DNA of 46,795 nt from UBA11540 sp045531755 (GCA_045531755.1 JAZSEP010000102.1:1-46795), one strand, 5' to 3'. Counted from the first letter of the stretch, positions 7,249-15,404 are shown. Notes: generated by a model not told the origin, from the sequence alone. A program made the numbers and translations.

Positions 7249-8817
7249 TTATTCTCCAAACACAATGTCGATAATTTTGCCCTCATAGGTTATCACAAAA
7301 TCCTGGTTTCCGCCTGCGGCAAGCTGCTGTGAAAAACTAACATTCCAAAGACCCTTTTCCGTGTCAAAGTCCGCGCGCACCTGGTCGTATTTCACGGTGA
7401 CGTTTTTCTCGGCAATTTCAATAGCTTGCGCTCGGTTTATAATACCCTCCGAAACCTTCATACCTTCGAGAATTTCCATAGCCTCGTCGCCGTATTCATC
7501 CCACCAGATTTCAGCGCCTTGGTTCATTATAACGTACTTTCCGGGCATACCAATCAAACTTATAAAAGTCCACAAATCCTTGTTGTCATACGTGCCCTCG
7601 TTGGCTTCATAGCCTGCGATAGTGATTTTCTCTTCCTCAAGTCCTGTTCCGCAAACCCCGAAAGCATCGTAATACCAGACTTGGATTTTACCGCTTTCAT
7701 GTCCTTTTGGCCAAAACTCGATGCAGTAGTCGGTGGAATTTTCACTGTGTCTTTTGTCGAATTCCCAATCATAAGGAATTGAAAGCGTGATGTTTGAAAA
7801 CTGTCCACCCTCGTGGACAATGCTCGGCTGTGTGCGCGGATTGACGCCGTCAAGAAGAACGACCACGTCGTCCTCGCTCTTTACTTCAACACTTTCCTCG
7901 GGTTCAATAAGAATATGCCACTCCGCCATATCGGCTGTACCAACCTCGGGGGATATGGTGCGGGTGCTGATATAAAGCTTTCCGTCCGTACCAAGCTTCA
8001 CGTTGTCAACGTTATGACGGATAGAGCCGCTGCCTTCTTCAAGGAGCACCATAATAAGAACCTGCTTTTCGAAATAAGCTTCGTCATATTTGTCGCACGC
8101 GTCAAGAAAACCGATAGTCGTGTCGGAATATACCTTGTCTTTTCTTCCGAGGTCATATTTGTCCTTGTTGGCTTCGTAGTACGCGTTTAACTCTTCAACC
8201 GAACGGATGATTTTTATTACGGGATATTCAACGTCCTCGTGGTATCCGTCTGTGCGGATGTACTGCACACCAAAATCCACGAAGTTTTTCTTGACGTCCG
8301 AGCTTGTGTCACCAACACGGGAAACGGTAAACTCCACCCATAAGTCGCACTCAGTTCTTTCTCCGCTTTGCCCGTTTTCATAGATGGAGCAATCGGTCTT
8401 GAAACGGTATTTACCGTTTTCGTAAACGTCAAAAATGTCCGTCAGCCCGTAAGCCTTAACTTGTGAATTACCGCTTGGAAGCATATATCCAACCATACTA
8501 AAGGCGAGATTGTCAAGAGTCACACAGCTTTGCCATTCTCCGTCCTTTTCACGCTGTATGTCGAATGGTTCGCCGTAGAGTACTTCATGCGGAGTGTTGT
8601 TAATCCAATTAACCTCTAACTCGATTTTTTCATCGTTCCAAGTGAAGTTGGTAATCTCTATCTCCATACCCTCAAAACTTGTATAGCTTTCACCGATTTC
8701 TATAACCGCTTTTTCGGTTTTGAATTCATCGGCAGGAGGGGGCAGAACGTCCTTACCGCAAGAAACGAAAGCAGCTAAAATGAGAATTGATAATAAAACC
8801 GCAACTACTTTTTTCAT
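7249..8817 (-). CDS. Large multidomain lipoprotein of ECF module B (Ig-like and PepSY-like domains)
   Basis: A 522-residue predicted lipoprotein; the signal peptide ends at a lipobox (AAFVSC, Cys20). Visible parts: an Ig-like domain resembling the bacterial Big_14 type (about 32-165, with LEVNWINNTPHEVLYGEPF); a middle domain (about 195-320) with the marker NAYYEANKDKYDL and YDEAYFEKQVLIMVLL; a beta-rich region (about 335-440); and a PepSY-like tail (about 450-522). The middle domain recurs in the lipoprotein at 33721-35088 and, more weakly, in the BlaR1-type sensor at 15824-18208. The ATG at 8817 overlaps the preceding stop by one base and has GGGAGGAAG upstream. An envelope-sensing role is inferred from its place in the sigma operon. 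Confidence 0.82.
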   Translation of the reverse strand: MKKVVAVLLSILILAAFVSCGKDVLPPPADEFKTEKAVIEIGESYTSFEGMEIEITNFTWNDEKIELEVNWINNTPHEVLYGEPFDIQREKDGEWQSCVTLDNLAFSMVGYMLPSGNSQVKAYGLTDIFDVYENGKYRFKTDCSIYENGQSGERTECDLWVEFTVSRVGDTSSDVKKNFVDFGVQYIRTDGYHEDVEYPVIKIIRSVEELNAYYEANKDKYDLGRKDKVYSDTTIGFLDACDKYDEAYFEKQVLIMVLLEEGSGSIRHNVDNVKLGTDGKLYISTRTISPEVGTADMAEWHILIEPEESVEVKSEDDVVVLLDGVNPRTQPSIVHEGGQFSNITLSIPYDWEFDKRHSENSTDYCIEFWPKGHESGKIQVWYYDAFGVCGTGLEEEKITIAGYEANEGTYDNKDLWTFISLIGMPGKYVIMNQGAEIWWDEYGDEAMEILEGMKVSEGIINRAQAIEIAEKNVTVKYDQVRADFDTEKGLWNVSFSQQLAAGGNQDFVITYEGKIIDIVFGE

Positions 8818-9395
8818 TATTCTTCCTCCCATTTGATTATCAAACCAAGTTTGCTTTGAAGTTTAAACACCTGCTCGCTCGAAAGCGTTACATTTTCGTT
8901 TGTGGTGTTGTCAATCAGCTTGTTACCATCAAGGGTGTAACTGAAAGTTTTTCCGTCTTTGCTTGTAAAAACTATCTCATACTTCGAGTCTGAGAAAACT
9001 GAAAGAGTGTCCTGAATAACCGTGCCAGAGGTTGACGTGTAGCGGTAGTCGTCTGCCGTATCCGCCTTCTGCACGTCCGCTTCAAACGCCGACTGTATTA
9101 AAGAATATATCTCTGAAGCTTCCTCGGCGTCGACGTTTAAAGCGTTTGAATGTAGCTTTTCGCTGGTGTTTTGCACTTTAACCTGTGAAAATAAAACGCT
9201 ACTGTCACTCGATATATTCTCGGTCGAGATGTCCGAAACGGAAATATCCGGTAGCTTTGTAAAAGCAACCGCCGCAAAAACAATGCATATCGGCACGCAA
9301 AAAGCCAAAATACGATTGCGGTTTTTCTTTCGCTCTTTTATCTTTTCTTCACTGCGACGGAAAATCTCCGCCTTGTAATCGTTAAAATCTCTCAT
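8817..9395 (-). CDS. Membrane partner of ECF sigma factor B (probable anti-sigma or sensor)
   Basis: A 192-residue single-pass protein: a highly charged cytoplasmic N-terminus (residues 1-27, rich in K, R and E), one membrane span (about 28-46) and an extracytoplasmic region. The outer domain (about 80-192) ends in LSSEQVFKLQSKLGLIIKW and is not obviously related to the module A sensor domain. Its ATG overlaps the sigma stop codon in an ATGA junction (9392-9395). There is no zinc anti-sigma motif. Sigma regulation is inferred from topology and coupling, as in module A. Confidence 0.78.
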   Translation of the reverse strand: MRDFNDYKAEIFRRSEEKIKERKKNRNRILAFCVPICIVFAAVAFTKLPDISVSDISTENISSDSSVLFSQVKVQNTSEKLHSNALNVDAEEASEIYSLIQSAFEADVQKADTADDYRYTSTSGTVIQDTLSVFSDSKYEIVFTSKDGKTFSYTLDGNKLIDNTTNENVTLSSEQVFKLQSKLGLIIKWEEE

Positions 9396-9940
9396 AATAA
9401 ATCTTCACCATCCTCTCCAAGAATGATGCGAAGCTCCTTCTTTGCACGATACAGAAGATTGTCAACCTGTTTGCGATTTTTCTTCATAACCTTTGCAACT
9501 TCCTTGTAGGTCATACCCTCAAAATACACAAGATGGATAACCACACGCATATCTTCGGGCAACCTTGAAACCGCCGAATTCACCATACGCTTTCGCTCGT
9601 CCGAAAGAACAGCATCCTCCAAGCCTTCGCTTTCGGATAGATTCTCAGCTTCGGATAGCTCAACAAATTCAACCGTCTTGTGACGTCTGAGATGGTCGAG
9701 CGCACGCGACCTGCCAAGCATATATAGATATGTTTTCAACGTGACCTTGAAGTTGTACCGACGCCTGTGCACGAGCAAATCCGAAAAAACGTCCATCGCA
9801 ATATCCTCTGCGACGTGAAAGTCGTGTACGTAGCGGTCAATAAAGAAAATCAGTCCGCAAAACAACTCCCTCATAATATCGTCGAAGGCACTCTCGTCAC
9901 CGTCAAGGAAACGGCGGTAGCTACTTGCACCGTTGTCCAT
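9392..9940 (-). CDS. ECF-type RNA polymerase sigma factor (module B)
   Basis: A 182-residue ECF sigma factor. Region 2 is at about residues 13-80 (FHVAEDIAMDVFSDLL; then FKVTLKTYLYMLGRSRALDHLRR). Region 4 is at about 115-170 (LPEDMRVVIHLVYFEGMTYKE; then VAKVMKKNRKQVDNLLYRAKKEL). The ATG at 9940 has AGGAGGACTTCT upstream. It heads a three-gene unit with a coupled membrane partner and a lipoprotein, the same layout as module A. The first 51 coding bases differ from those of sigma A at only 4 positions, all synonymous, although the remainder is clearly divergent. Confidence 0.94.
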   Translation of the reverse strand: MDNGASSYRRFLDGDESAFDDIMRELFCGLIFFIDRYVHDFHVAEDIAMDVFSDLLVHRRRYNFKVTLKTYLYMLGRSRALDHLRRHKTVEFVELSEAENLSESEGLEDAVLSDERKRMVNSAVSRLPEDMRVVIHLVYFEGMTYKEVAKVMKKNRKQVDNLLYRAKKELRIILGEDGEDLL

Positions 9941-9979
9941 AGAAGTCCTCCTGATTTTAAGTGTCCGACCCTTTCACTT

Positions 9980-10008
9980 ATTATACGATTAAACCACTAA
10001 ACATTCCT
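9980..10008 (-). promoter_or_regulatory. Possible promoter of module B
   Basis: On the minus strand GGAAT (10003-10007) lies 15 bases before CGTA (9984-9987), resembling an ECF-type promoter and hinting at autoregulation. TATAAT (9980-9985) is also present but without a sigma-A -35 at the right distance. Confidence 0.35.
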
Positions 10009-10070
10009 TATAAAAAACGCAAAATTTGTAAAAAACCTTGCCACACCCATATCATATCATATAATAAACA

Positions 10071-10110
10071 CAAAATAAAGTGGCTTGAAATCAAAGATTT
10101 CAAGCCACTT
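10071..10110 (-). terminator. Terminator of the GMP synthase gene
   Basis: A perfect 15-bp stem (10078-10092 with 10096-10110, loop of 3) is followed on the minus strand by TATTTTG, directly after the guaA stop codon. Confidence 0.85.
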
Positions 10111-10123
10111 GTAAGCCATGTTA

Positions 10124-11125
10124 TTATTCCCACTCTATTGTGCCTACGGGCTTCGGTGTGAGGTCGTAGAGGACGCGGTTGATGCCGTCGACTTCGTGGG
10201 TGATGCGCTCTGTGACCTTGTGGAGAACAGAGTAGGGAATCTCCTCGATAGTAGCACTCATAGCATCCTTTGTGTTCACGGCGCGGATGATTGCAGGCCA
10301 GCCTTCGTAACGGCTTTCGTCCTTGACGCCGACACTCTTTATGTCAGGAACAACGATAAAGTACTGCCAAACCTTCTCTGCAAGGCCGTTTTTGTCAAAC
10401 TCCTCGCGAAGAATTGCATCAGCCTCTCTAAGCGCTGCGAGTCTGTCGCGTGTGATAGCGCCAAGACAACGAACACCCAAGCCGGGGCCGGGGAACGGCT
10501 GACGGTAAACCATAGCATGAGGAAGACCGAGCGCCTCGCCGACTACGCGAACCTCGTCCTTGAAAAGAAGCTTGATGGGTTCAACGAGTTCAAACTTGAG
10601 GTCTTCGGGAAGACCGCCAACGTTGTGGTGCGATTTAACAGCCTTTTTGCCCTCGGCAGCCTTGATGCTTTCAAGGATGTCGGGATATATTGTGCCTTGT
10701 GCAAGAAAGTCAACGTCTTCAAGCTTTCTTGCTTCATCAGCAAATACCTCGATAAACTCTTTACCGATTATCTTTCTCTTTCTTTCAGGCTCGCTTACGT
10801 CCTTCAGAAGATTGAGGAAACGATCGGTAGCGTCTACGTAGATGAGATTAGCGTCGAGTTCGCCCTTAAAAACCTTAATAACGTTTTCAGACTCGTCCTT
10901 GCGCATAAGACCATGATTTACGTGAACGCAAACGAGCTGCTTTCCGATCGCTTTTATCAGTAATGCGGCGACGACAGAGGAGTCAACACCGCCGGACAAA
11001 GCCAACAGAACCTTCTTATCTCCAACCTGTGCACGAATTTGTTCAACCTGCTCTTTAATAAACTCATCCGCCAACTCTTTGGTAGTTATGCGGAGCATAT
11101 CTTCAGGGCGTTTATTGGTATCCAT
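10124..11125 (-). CDS. guaA: GMP synthase ATP-pyrophosphatase subunit (no glutaminase domain)
   Basis: Converts XMP to GMP using ATP and ammonia. The 333 residues cover only the C-terminal two domains of GuaA: the ATP-pyrophosphatase domain with the P-loop SGGVDSS (44-50), and the dimerisation/XMP-binding domain containing RQPFPGPGLGVRCLGAITRD and ending in KPVGTIEWE. A normal bacterial GuaA is about 510-525 residues with an N-terminal class I glutamine amidotransferase domain; none is present here, and the upstream DNA holds a promoter and a DUF1836 gene instead. Split enzymes of this kind are known in archaea. The start at 11125 follows GGAGGGATAATTT. Confidence 0.93.
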   Translation of the reverse strand: MDTNKRPEDMLRITTKELADEFIKEQVEQIRAQVGDKKVLLALSGGVDSSVVAALLIKAIGKQLVCVHVNHGLMRKDESENVIKVFKGELDANLIYVDATDRFLNLLKDVSEPERKRKIIGKEFIEVFADEARKLEDVDFLAQGTIYPDILESIKAAEGKKAVKSHHNVGGLPEDLKFELVEPIKLLFKDEVRVVGEALGLPHAMVYRQPFPGPGLGVRCLGAITRDRLAALREADAILREEFDKNGLAEKVWQYFIVVPDIKSVGVKDESRYEGWPAIIRAVNTKDAMSATIEEIPYSVLHKVTERITHEVDGINRVLYDLTPKPVGTIEWE

Positions 11126-11159
11126 AAATTATCCCTCCGAGGTATTTTAAAATAAAAAT

Positions 11160-11188
11160 ATTATAGCAAATCAGACGGCTACAGTCAA
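11160..11188 (-). promoter_or_regulatory. Sigma-A promoter of guaA
   Basis: -35 TTGACT (11183-11188) and -10 TATAAT (11160-11165), 17-bp spacer, on the minus strand. The leader is only about 30 bases, too short for a purine riboswitch. The promoter shows that guaA does not depend on the DUF1836 transcript. Confidence 0.85.
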
Positions 11189-11192
11189 TATT

Positions 11193-11714
11193 TTATTGTT
11201 CATTTTTGTCGTGAAGTGTAGAAAAATATTTATCAAGATAGACCTTGTGAGCAACAGCGATAATTACGTTTCTCAAAAGTCTCCTTTCCTCTGTTTCTTT
11301 CTCGCCGACAACATCGATGGTTTCGCGTATTTCAAATACGTATGAAAGAATGTTTTCAAGCTCCGAACAAAAATAGTTGTAGGCTGTTTTGGTTTCGTAG
11401 GACTCTTTTTGAATCTCTATGAGAAGCTTTATGTCATCCATAGAAAGAACCATTTTTGCGATTGAGATAAATATAAGATATGCAATTTGGTCGCGGTCAT
11501 ACTGTTTTTTTACGGGATTAGACAGAAGCCCTTGCTTAACGTAGTTGCTGATCATAGAGCCGGTAACAGCGCCGCCCTGCAAAACAACCGAAAACTCAGA
11601 AACATATTTCGAGGCCTGCTCAAGATAGAGACCAACGTTTGGGATTTCATTGTATTTCGGAAGAGCAAAAGCACCGATACTGTTTATAAGCTCTTCCTTT
11701 GATATCTGTTTCAT
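11193..11714 (-). CDS. DUF1836 family protein, putative HTH regulator
   Basis: A 173-residue cytoplasmic protein with DUF1836 landmarks: YNEIPNVGLYLEQ, then ITxSMISNYVKQGLLxNPVKK-like text (VTGSMISNYVKQGLLSNPVKK region, about 50-70), then YDRDQIAYLIFI. The helix-turn-helix pattern resembles MerR proteins, and the family is common in Clostridia without a known target. The ATG at 11714 has AAGGTGGACGG upstream. It starts 15 bases after the stop of the beta-propeller lipoprotein gene, so the two are probably one transcript, and the propeller gene is a candidate target. Confidence 0.85.
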   Translation of the reverse strand: MKQISKEELINSIGAFALPKYNEIPNVGLYLEQASKYVSEFSVVLQGGAVTGSMISNYVKQGLLSNPVKKQYDRDQIAYLIFISIAKMVLSMDDIKLLIEIQKESYETKTAYNYFCSELENILSYVFEIRETIDVVGEKETEERRLLRNVIIAVAHKVYLDKYFSTLHDKNEQ

Positions 11715-11729
11715 ATACCGTCCACCTTA

Positions 11730-13868
11730 CTATTCAGGATTATATGCGCTGAATTTGTGTATTCCAAACTTGGCAGAAAAAACAATCAATTCGCGGTTTT
11801 TGGATAGAATCATATCCACGGGCTGAATACCGCCCTGACAGGAGGACCCTAAGGTTTGATTGTTTGGGTTTGAGGAAACCACGTACCAGTTTTTACCGCT
11901 GTTTTCAGAGATTAAAACCGAGCTGTCGTTTGTGTATTCGTCGCTTCTTCCGCCGGCGTAGATTACGTTGGGATACAAGGGGTCTGTTTCGACAAGCGAA
12001 ATGAGGTTTTCGCCAAATCGGTTGGAATGCTCCGCCGATATGCACTCCTCAAGTGTTCCGTCCTTGATGTAGTACTTTAAAAGACGGTCGCCGACGGCTG
12101 CATATAACGCGGATTGGAGATAATCATACGATAGGTCAAGGGCAGGAGAGCCTATATTAACAAGCCTTTGCCACTTATTGCCCTTGTCATAGGAGATTAC
12201 GATAGAATTCCCCTTCACGCCAAAAAGCTCGTTGGGGGATACGGGATTGTGGGTTAAAACATAATCACAATCGTTCATTTCCTTCCAGGAGTCCCCACCG
12301 TCCTCGCTTCGCATATTCGAAGCGAAAATTATGTTTTTGTCGGAGGGGTCGGAATAGAAATAAGGGTTTGCACCACAGTCAATACCCGTGGGATTAAAAT
12401 ACTCTCCGCCATTGGTTGATATGCGAAGTGAGTATTCACCGCTTTGCAAGTTTTCAACGATGGAAATGAGTTTTGAACTTGTGACAGGGTATACAGCCTT
12501 TATGTTCAGCCTTCCCACATAATCAGCATAGCTGTGGACTGTCCACACCCAGCTTCCGTTATTGGTGAAGGCGATCGTGTTGTCATTGAGCGCAAAGGCA
12601 ATATAAGACGGATTGTGGATATTCTGGGAAACGGCACCGTTCATATCAAAGCTGTCGTCTCCGTTTCCGCTCCAGGTGAAGAATGCGCCACAGTCCACGC
12701 TCTTGTATATGGCGTTGTTGATTATCGCATAAACCACCGAAGCGTCGGTAGGACTCCAAGCGAAAAAGGCGGCGTTACTTTTTGCAGACATCTTGTGCGG
12801 ATTGTCATAAACAGCGCTTTCGTGCCAGCTTGTACCACCGTTTGATGAGTAGATAACCTTAACTCCCGTCTTTGCATCAGCTGTAAAAGTGACCATATTA
12901 TTTGAATCTACAGGTGAAACGCAAATGTTTTGCGAATTCGCAGGAACGCTCATTTTTTCTGCTTCAAACGTTCTTCCGCTGTCATAGCTTACAGTCATTT
13001 TTCCGTCAGAAGAAACGAGAAAAACGCAGTCGGGCTCGGCAGGCGAAACAAAAACGTCTTTAAAGCTACCGTCTGAAAGCTTTTCAAAAGAAAAACCACG
13101 GTTTATACTGCAATAGAACCCTGTTCCGTCGGCAAGATACACGTAGCTTTTTGTCGGGTGTATTGCAATTCTTGCAGATTCATTGATGCTCGTCACGGTT
13201 TTAAAGGTCATTCCCGTATCGTCGGACCGCATTAAAACGCTCTCGCCCTGCTCGGAAGGAACGGTAGCTTTAAGATATATGACAGAACTGTTTTTGGTTT
13301 GTGAGCTGTAGCTTGATTTGTCGAATACCAGCTCGATTTTCGAGCCTTGAGGAAGCTGTGGACAGCTCTCGACATAGCTCCACACACTTCCGCCATTTTT
13401 GGAGATATAAATTCCATCGGCTCTGACACTGCTTGTGCTGACACCAATTACGAAATCTGCGTTGTTCGGGTCAGAGACAATAGCGTCAAAGCCCAAAGAG
13501 TCAACACCTATCGAACTGTTTTGCCAAAGCGCACCTGCATCAAAGCTTTGGATTACTCCTGCGTCCAAGGTGGATACCAAAATTGTATCCGGCGATTTTC
13601 CAAGAATGGTAATACCGCTTTTCGTGTTGTTGCCGGTAGCTCCGAAATAGGACTCCTTTTTCATTGCTGAGGTGGTCAGATATATGGGCGACCAAAAGGC
13701 AGTATAGCCGGAGCTGTAATTAGGATATCCAACCGTATCTTTTCCTGAGCTTGTTGGGCCTGCCTGTGAGGTGTTCCCCTGAACCTGAGAGGTGTCACAT
13801 GAAGCAAAAAAAGACAGCATAGTAACAAAAGCGGTAATAAACGCCAATAGTTTAATGCCCTTTTTCAT
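11730..13868 (-). CDS. Lipoprotein beta-propeller with Asp-box (BNR) repeats
   Basis: A 712-residue predicted lipoprotein (signal peptide ending LSFFASC, Cys24) followed by a Ser/Thr/Gly-rich linker. The body has at least eleven Asp-box motifs of the S-x-D-x-G-x-x-W type, for example SFDAGALW, SKNGGSVW, SYDSGRTF, SSNGGTSW, SEDGGDSW, SYDKGNKW and SENSGKNW. That number fits two propeller domains, as in GH74 xyloglucanases, sortilin-like proteins or photosystem assembly factors. I cannot assign catalytic residues, so a binding role is as likely as a glycosidase. The ATG at 13868 has a modest GCAGGAAT site; the 19-codon extension lacks one. Confidence 0.82.
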   Translation of the reverse strand: MKKGIKLLAFITAFVTMLSFFASCDTSQVQGNTSQAGPTSSGKDTVGYPNYSSGYTAFWSPIYLTTSAMKKESYFGATGNNTKSGITILGKSPDTILVSTLDAGVIQSFDAGALWQNSSIGVDSLGFDAIVSDPNNADFVIGVSTSSVRADGIYISKNGGSVWSYVESCPQLPQGSKIELVFDKSSYSSQTKNSSVIYLKATVPSEQGESVLMRSDDTGMTFKTVTSINESARIAIHPTKSYVYLADGTGFYCSINRGFSFEKLSDGSFKDVFVSPAEPDCVFLVSSDGKMTVSYDSGRTFEAEKMSVPANSQNICVSPVDSNNMVTFTADAKTGVKVIYSSNGGTSWHESAVYDNPHKMSAKSNAAFFAWSPTDASVVYAIINNAIYKSVDCGAFFTWSGNGDDSFDMNGAVSQNIHNPSYIAFALNDNTIAFTNNGSWVWTVHSYADYVGRLNIKAVYPVTSSKLISIVENLQSGEYSLRISTNGGEYFNPTGIDCGANPYFYSDPSDKNIIFASNMRSEDGGDSWKEMNDCDYVLTHNPVSPNELFGVKGNSIVISYDKGNKWQRLVNIGSPALDLSYDYLQSALYAAVGDRLLKYYIKDGTLEECISAEHSNRFGENLISLVETDPLYPNVIYAGGRSDEYTNDSSVLISENSGKNWYVVSSNPNNQTLGSSCQGGIQPVDMILSKNRELIVFSAKFGIHKFSAYNPE

Positions 13869-13913
13869 ACTGATTCCTGCCTTTCGTATACAAAATAAAG
13901 CTCTATACATATA

Positions 13914-13941
13914 ATTATATAGCATCGGCGAATAATTTCAA
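13914..13941 (-). promoter_or_regulatory. Promoter of the beta-propeller/DUF1836 unit
   Basis: -35 TTGAAA (13936-13941), 16-bp spacer, -10 TATAAT (13914-13919) on the minus strand. Its -35 lies 5 bases from the -35 of the divergent flavin reductase promoter. Confidence 0.6.
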
Positions 13942-13946
13942 TGGTG

Positions 13947-13975
13947 TTTACAAAAAAATTGTAAAGTGGTAAAAT
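13947..13975 (+). promoter_or_regulatory. Sigma-A promoter of the flavin reductase/SPFH unit
   Basis: -35 TTTACA (13947-13952), 17-bp spacer, -10 TAAAAT (13970-13975). Arranged back to back with the propeller promoter, so one regulator could affect both. Confidence 0.7.
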
Positions 13976-14003
13976 ATACTTAATAAATTTATGGGAGGAT
14001 AAT

Positions 14004-14513
14004 ATGGGATTTAAAGAGATATCACCCTATGAGATGGATTTTAACGTGTTTGACCTGATAGCGAACAAGTGGTTCCTCGTTTGCGCAGGAAACGAGAATG
14101 CGGCAAACTGTATGACGGCAAGCTGGGGAAGTATGGGACATATATGGAACAAGCCCCTCATAACAACCGTCATCCGTCCGCAGAGGTATACGAAGAAATT
14201 CGTGGATGAAAACGAGTATGCGGCGTTCTGTTTCTTGCCCCACGAATACAGGGCACAGCTGACGTACCTTGGCAGAGTCAGCGGCAGGGACGAGGACAAA
14301 ATAAAGAATAGCGGATTGACGGCAGTTTACGCTGATAATACTATGTATTTCGAGGAGTCTGACCTTGTGATTATAGGCAGAAAGCTCTACGCACAGCCTA
14401 TGACAGAAGACAGTTTCACCGATAAAGCATTAGCAGAGGCTATGTATCCTGCAAAGGATTATCATACAGCATATACCTACGAAATTGTACGCGTACTAAA
14501 AAAGGAGAAGTAA
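14004..14513 (+). CDS. Flavin reductase-like FMN-binding protein
   Basis: A 169-residue protein of the flavin reductase domain family, which binds FMN in a split-barrel dimer and reduces it or uses it for electron transfer. The family pattern is visible in NCMTASWGSMGHIWNKPLI (about 34-52), followed by RPQRYTKKFVDENEYAAFCFL and the loop GRVSGRDEDKIKNSGL. The start at 14004 follows GGGAGGATAAT. It is followed after one base by the SPFH gene, whose ribosome binding site lies inside its last codons. The physiological acceptor is unknown. Confidence 0.88.
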   Translation: MGFKEISPYEMDFNVFDLIANKWFLVCAGNENAANCMTASWGSMGHIWNKPLITTVIRPQRYTKKFVDENEYAAFCFLPHEYRAQLTYLGRVSGRDEDKIKNSGLTAVYADNTMYFEESDLVIIGRKLYAQPMTEDSFTDKALAEAMYPAKDYHTAYTYEIVRVLKKEK

Positions 14514-14514
14514 A

Positions 14515-15336
14515 ATGAAAAAAACGTTCAGAATTGTAATTATTGCAGCAGCGGTCTTTCTCGTTGCACTTGTCGGATATTCCTCTTTTGCCACTATACC
14601 GGAGGGATATATAGGCCTTCGCTATCAGTTCGGAAAGATTGTGGACGTCAACACGGAAGCAGGACTTCACTTCAAGGTTCCTTTTGTTGAACAGGTGGTG
14701 CTCGTAGATGTCAGAGAACAGGTTTTTGAGCTCACCACTACCGCCTATACAAGCGATACACAGACAGTAGAAGCACTCAACCTGAAGGTAAACTACGTGG
14801 TAACCAAAAGCAGTGCAGCCGAGCTTCAGAGAAGCGTTGGAATAGCAAATGTCTCCGATAAGCTCATTATGCCGAGAGTGAACACAATACTCAAAAACGA
14901 AATCGGTCAGTACCGTGCAGAAGACCTCGTGCAGAACAGAAACGCACTTCAGGAAGAGGTTGAAAAAACACTCAGTACACAGCTTGCTGACTACGGCGTA
15001 CAGGTAATCTCCCTTTCTATTGTCAATATCGACTTTGACGATTCCTTTGAAGAGGCAGTTCGTGCAAAGGTAGTTGCAGAACAAGAGGCACTCAAAGCAC
15101 AGAACAAGACAAAGGAAAAGGAAGAACAGGCAAAGCAGACGGTAATTGAAGCACAGGCAGAGGCAGACAGTAATCGAGTTATCGCAGACTCCGAAGCTTA
15201 TGCAATTGAAAAGATACAAGAAGCGCTTTCCAAGAATCCGCAGTACATAGAACTTGAAAAAGTAAAGAAATGGGACGGAAAGCTCCCACAGGCTATGGGC
15301 AATGAAATCAATCCCTTTATCTCAATGGGCGAATAA
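14515..15336 (+). CDS. SPFH/prohibitin-family membrane protein
   Basis: A 273-residue protein with an N-terminal membrane anchor (about residues 5-27), then an SPFH/Band 7 domain (about 28-190; IPEGYIGLRYQFGKIVDVNTEAGLHFKVPF) and a long charged coiled coil (about 185-245, rich in E, K, A and Q). Prohibitin-like proteins form membrane microdomain rings and chaperone membrane proteases; the exact role here is unknown. The start follows AAGGAGAAGTAAA, and the gene lies one base after the flavin reductase stop. A strong terminator ends the unit. Confidence 0.9.
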   Translation: MKKTFRIVIIAAAVFLVALVGYSSFATIPEGYIGLRYQFGKIVDVNTEAGLHFKVPFVEQVVLVDVREQVFELTTTAYTSDTQTVEALNLKVNYVVTKSSAAELQRSVGIANVSDKLIMPRVNTILKNEIGQYRAEDLVQNRNALQEEVEKTLSTQLADYGVQVISLSIVNIDFDDSFEEAVRAKVVAEQEALKAQNKTKEKEEQAKQTVIEAQAEADSNRVIADSEAYAIEKIQEALSKNPQYIELEKVKKWDGKLPQAMGNEINPFISMGE

Positions 15337-15346
15337 TTAACACAGC

Positions 15347-15387
15347 AAAATCACCGATGAAACCTGATTTCATCGGTGATTTTTATT
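15347..15387 (+). terminator. Terminator of the flavin reductase/SPFH unit
   Basis: A perfect 16-bp stem (15347-15362 with 15368-15383), 5-base loop, with its 3' arm running into TTTTTATT. Confidence 0.9.
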
Positions 15388-15404
15388 GTGAATTCAAAAA
15401 GGTA

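Noticed and set aside
10118..10963. A 281-codon open frame on the plus strand opposite guaA
   Set aside because: It mirrors the codon pattern of guaA; no promoter, ribosome binding site or family motif.
11126..11192. Purine riboswitch or leftover glutaminase domain upstream of guaA
   Set aside because: The leader from the promoter to the ATG is only about 30 bases, and the 67-base gap has no long open frame in phase.
14440..15219. A 259-codon Cys/Leu/Phe-rich open frame on the minus strand
   Set aside because: Antisense to the SPFH gene; apparent hydrophobicity comes from reading Lys/Glu codons backwards.
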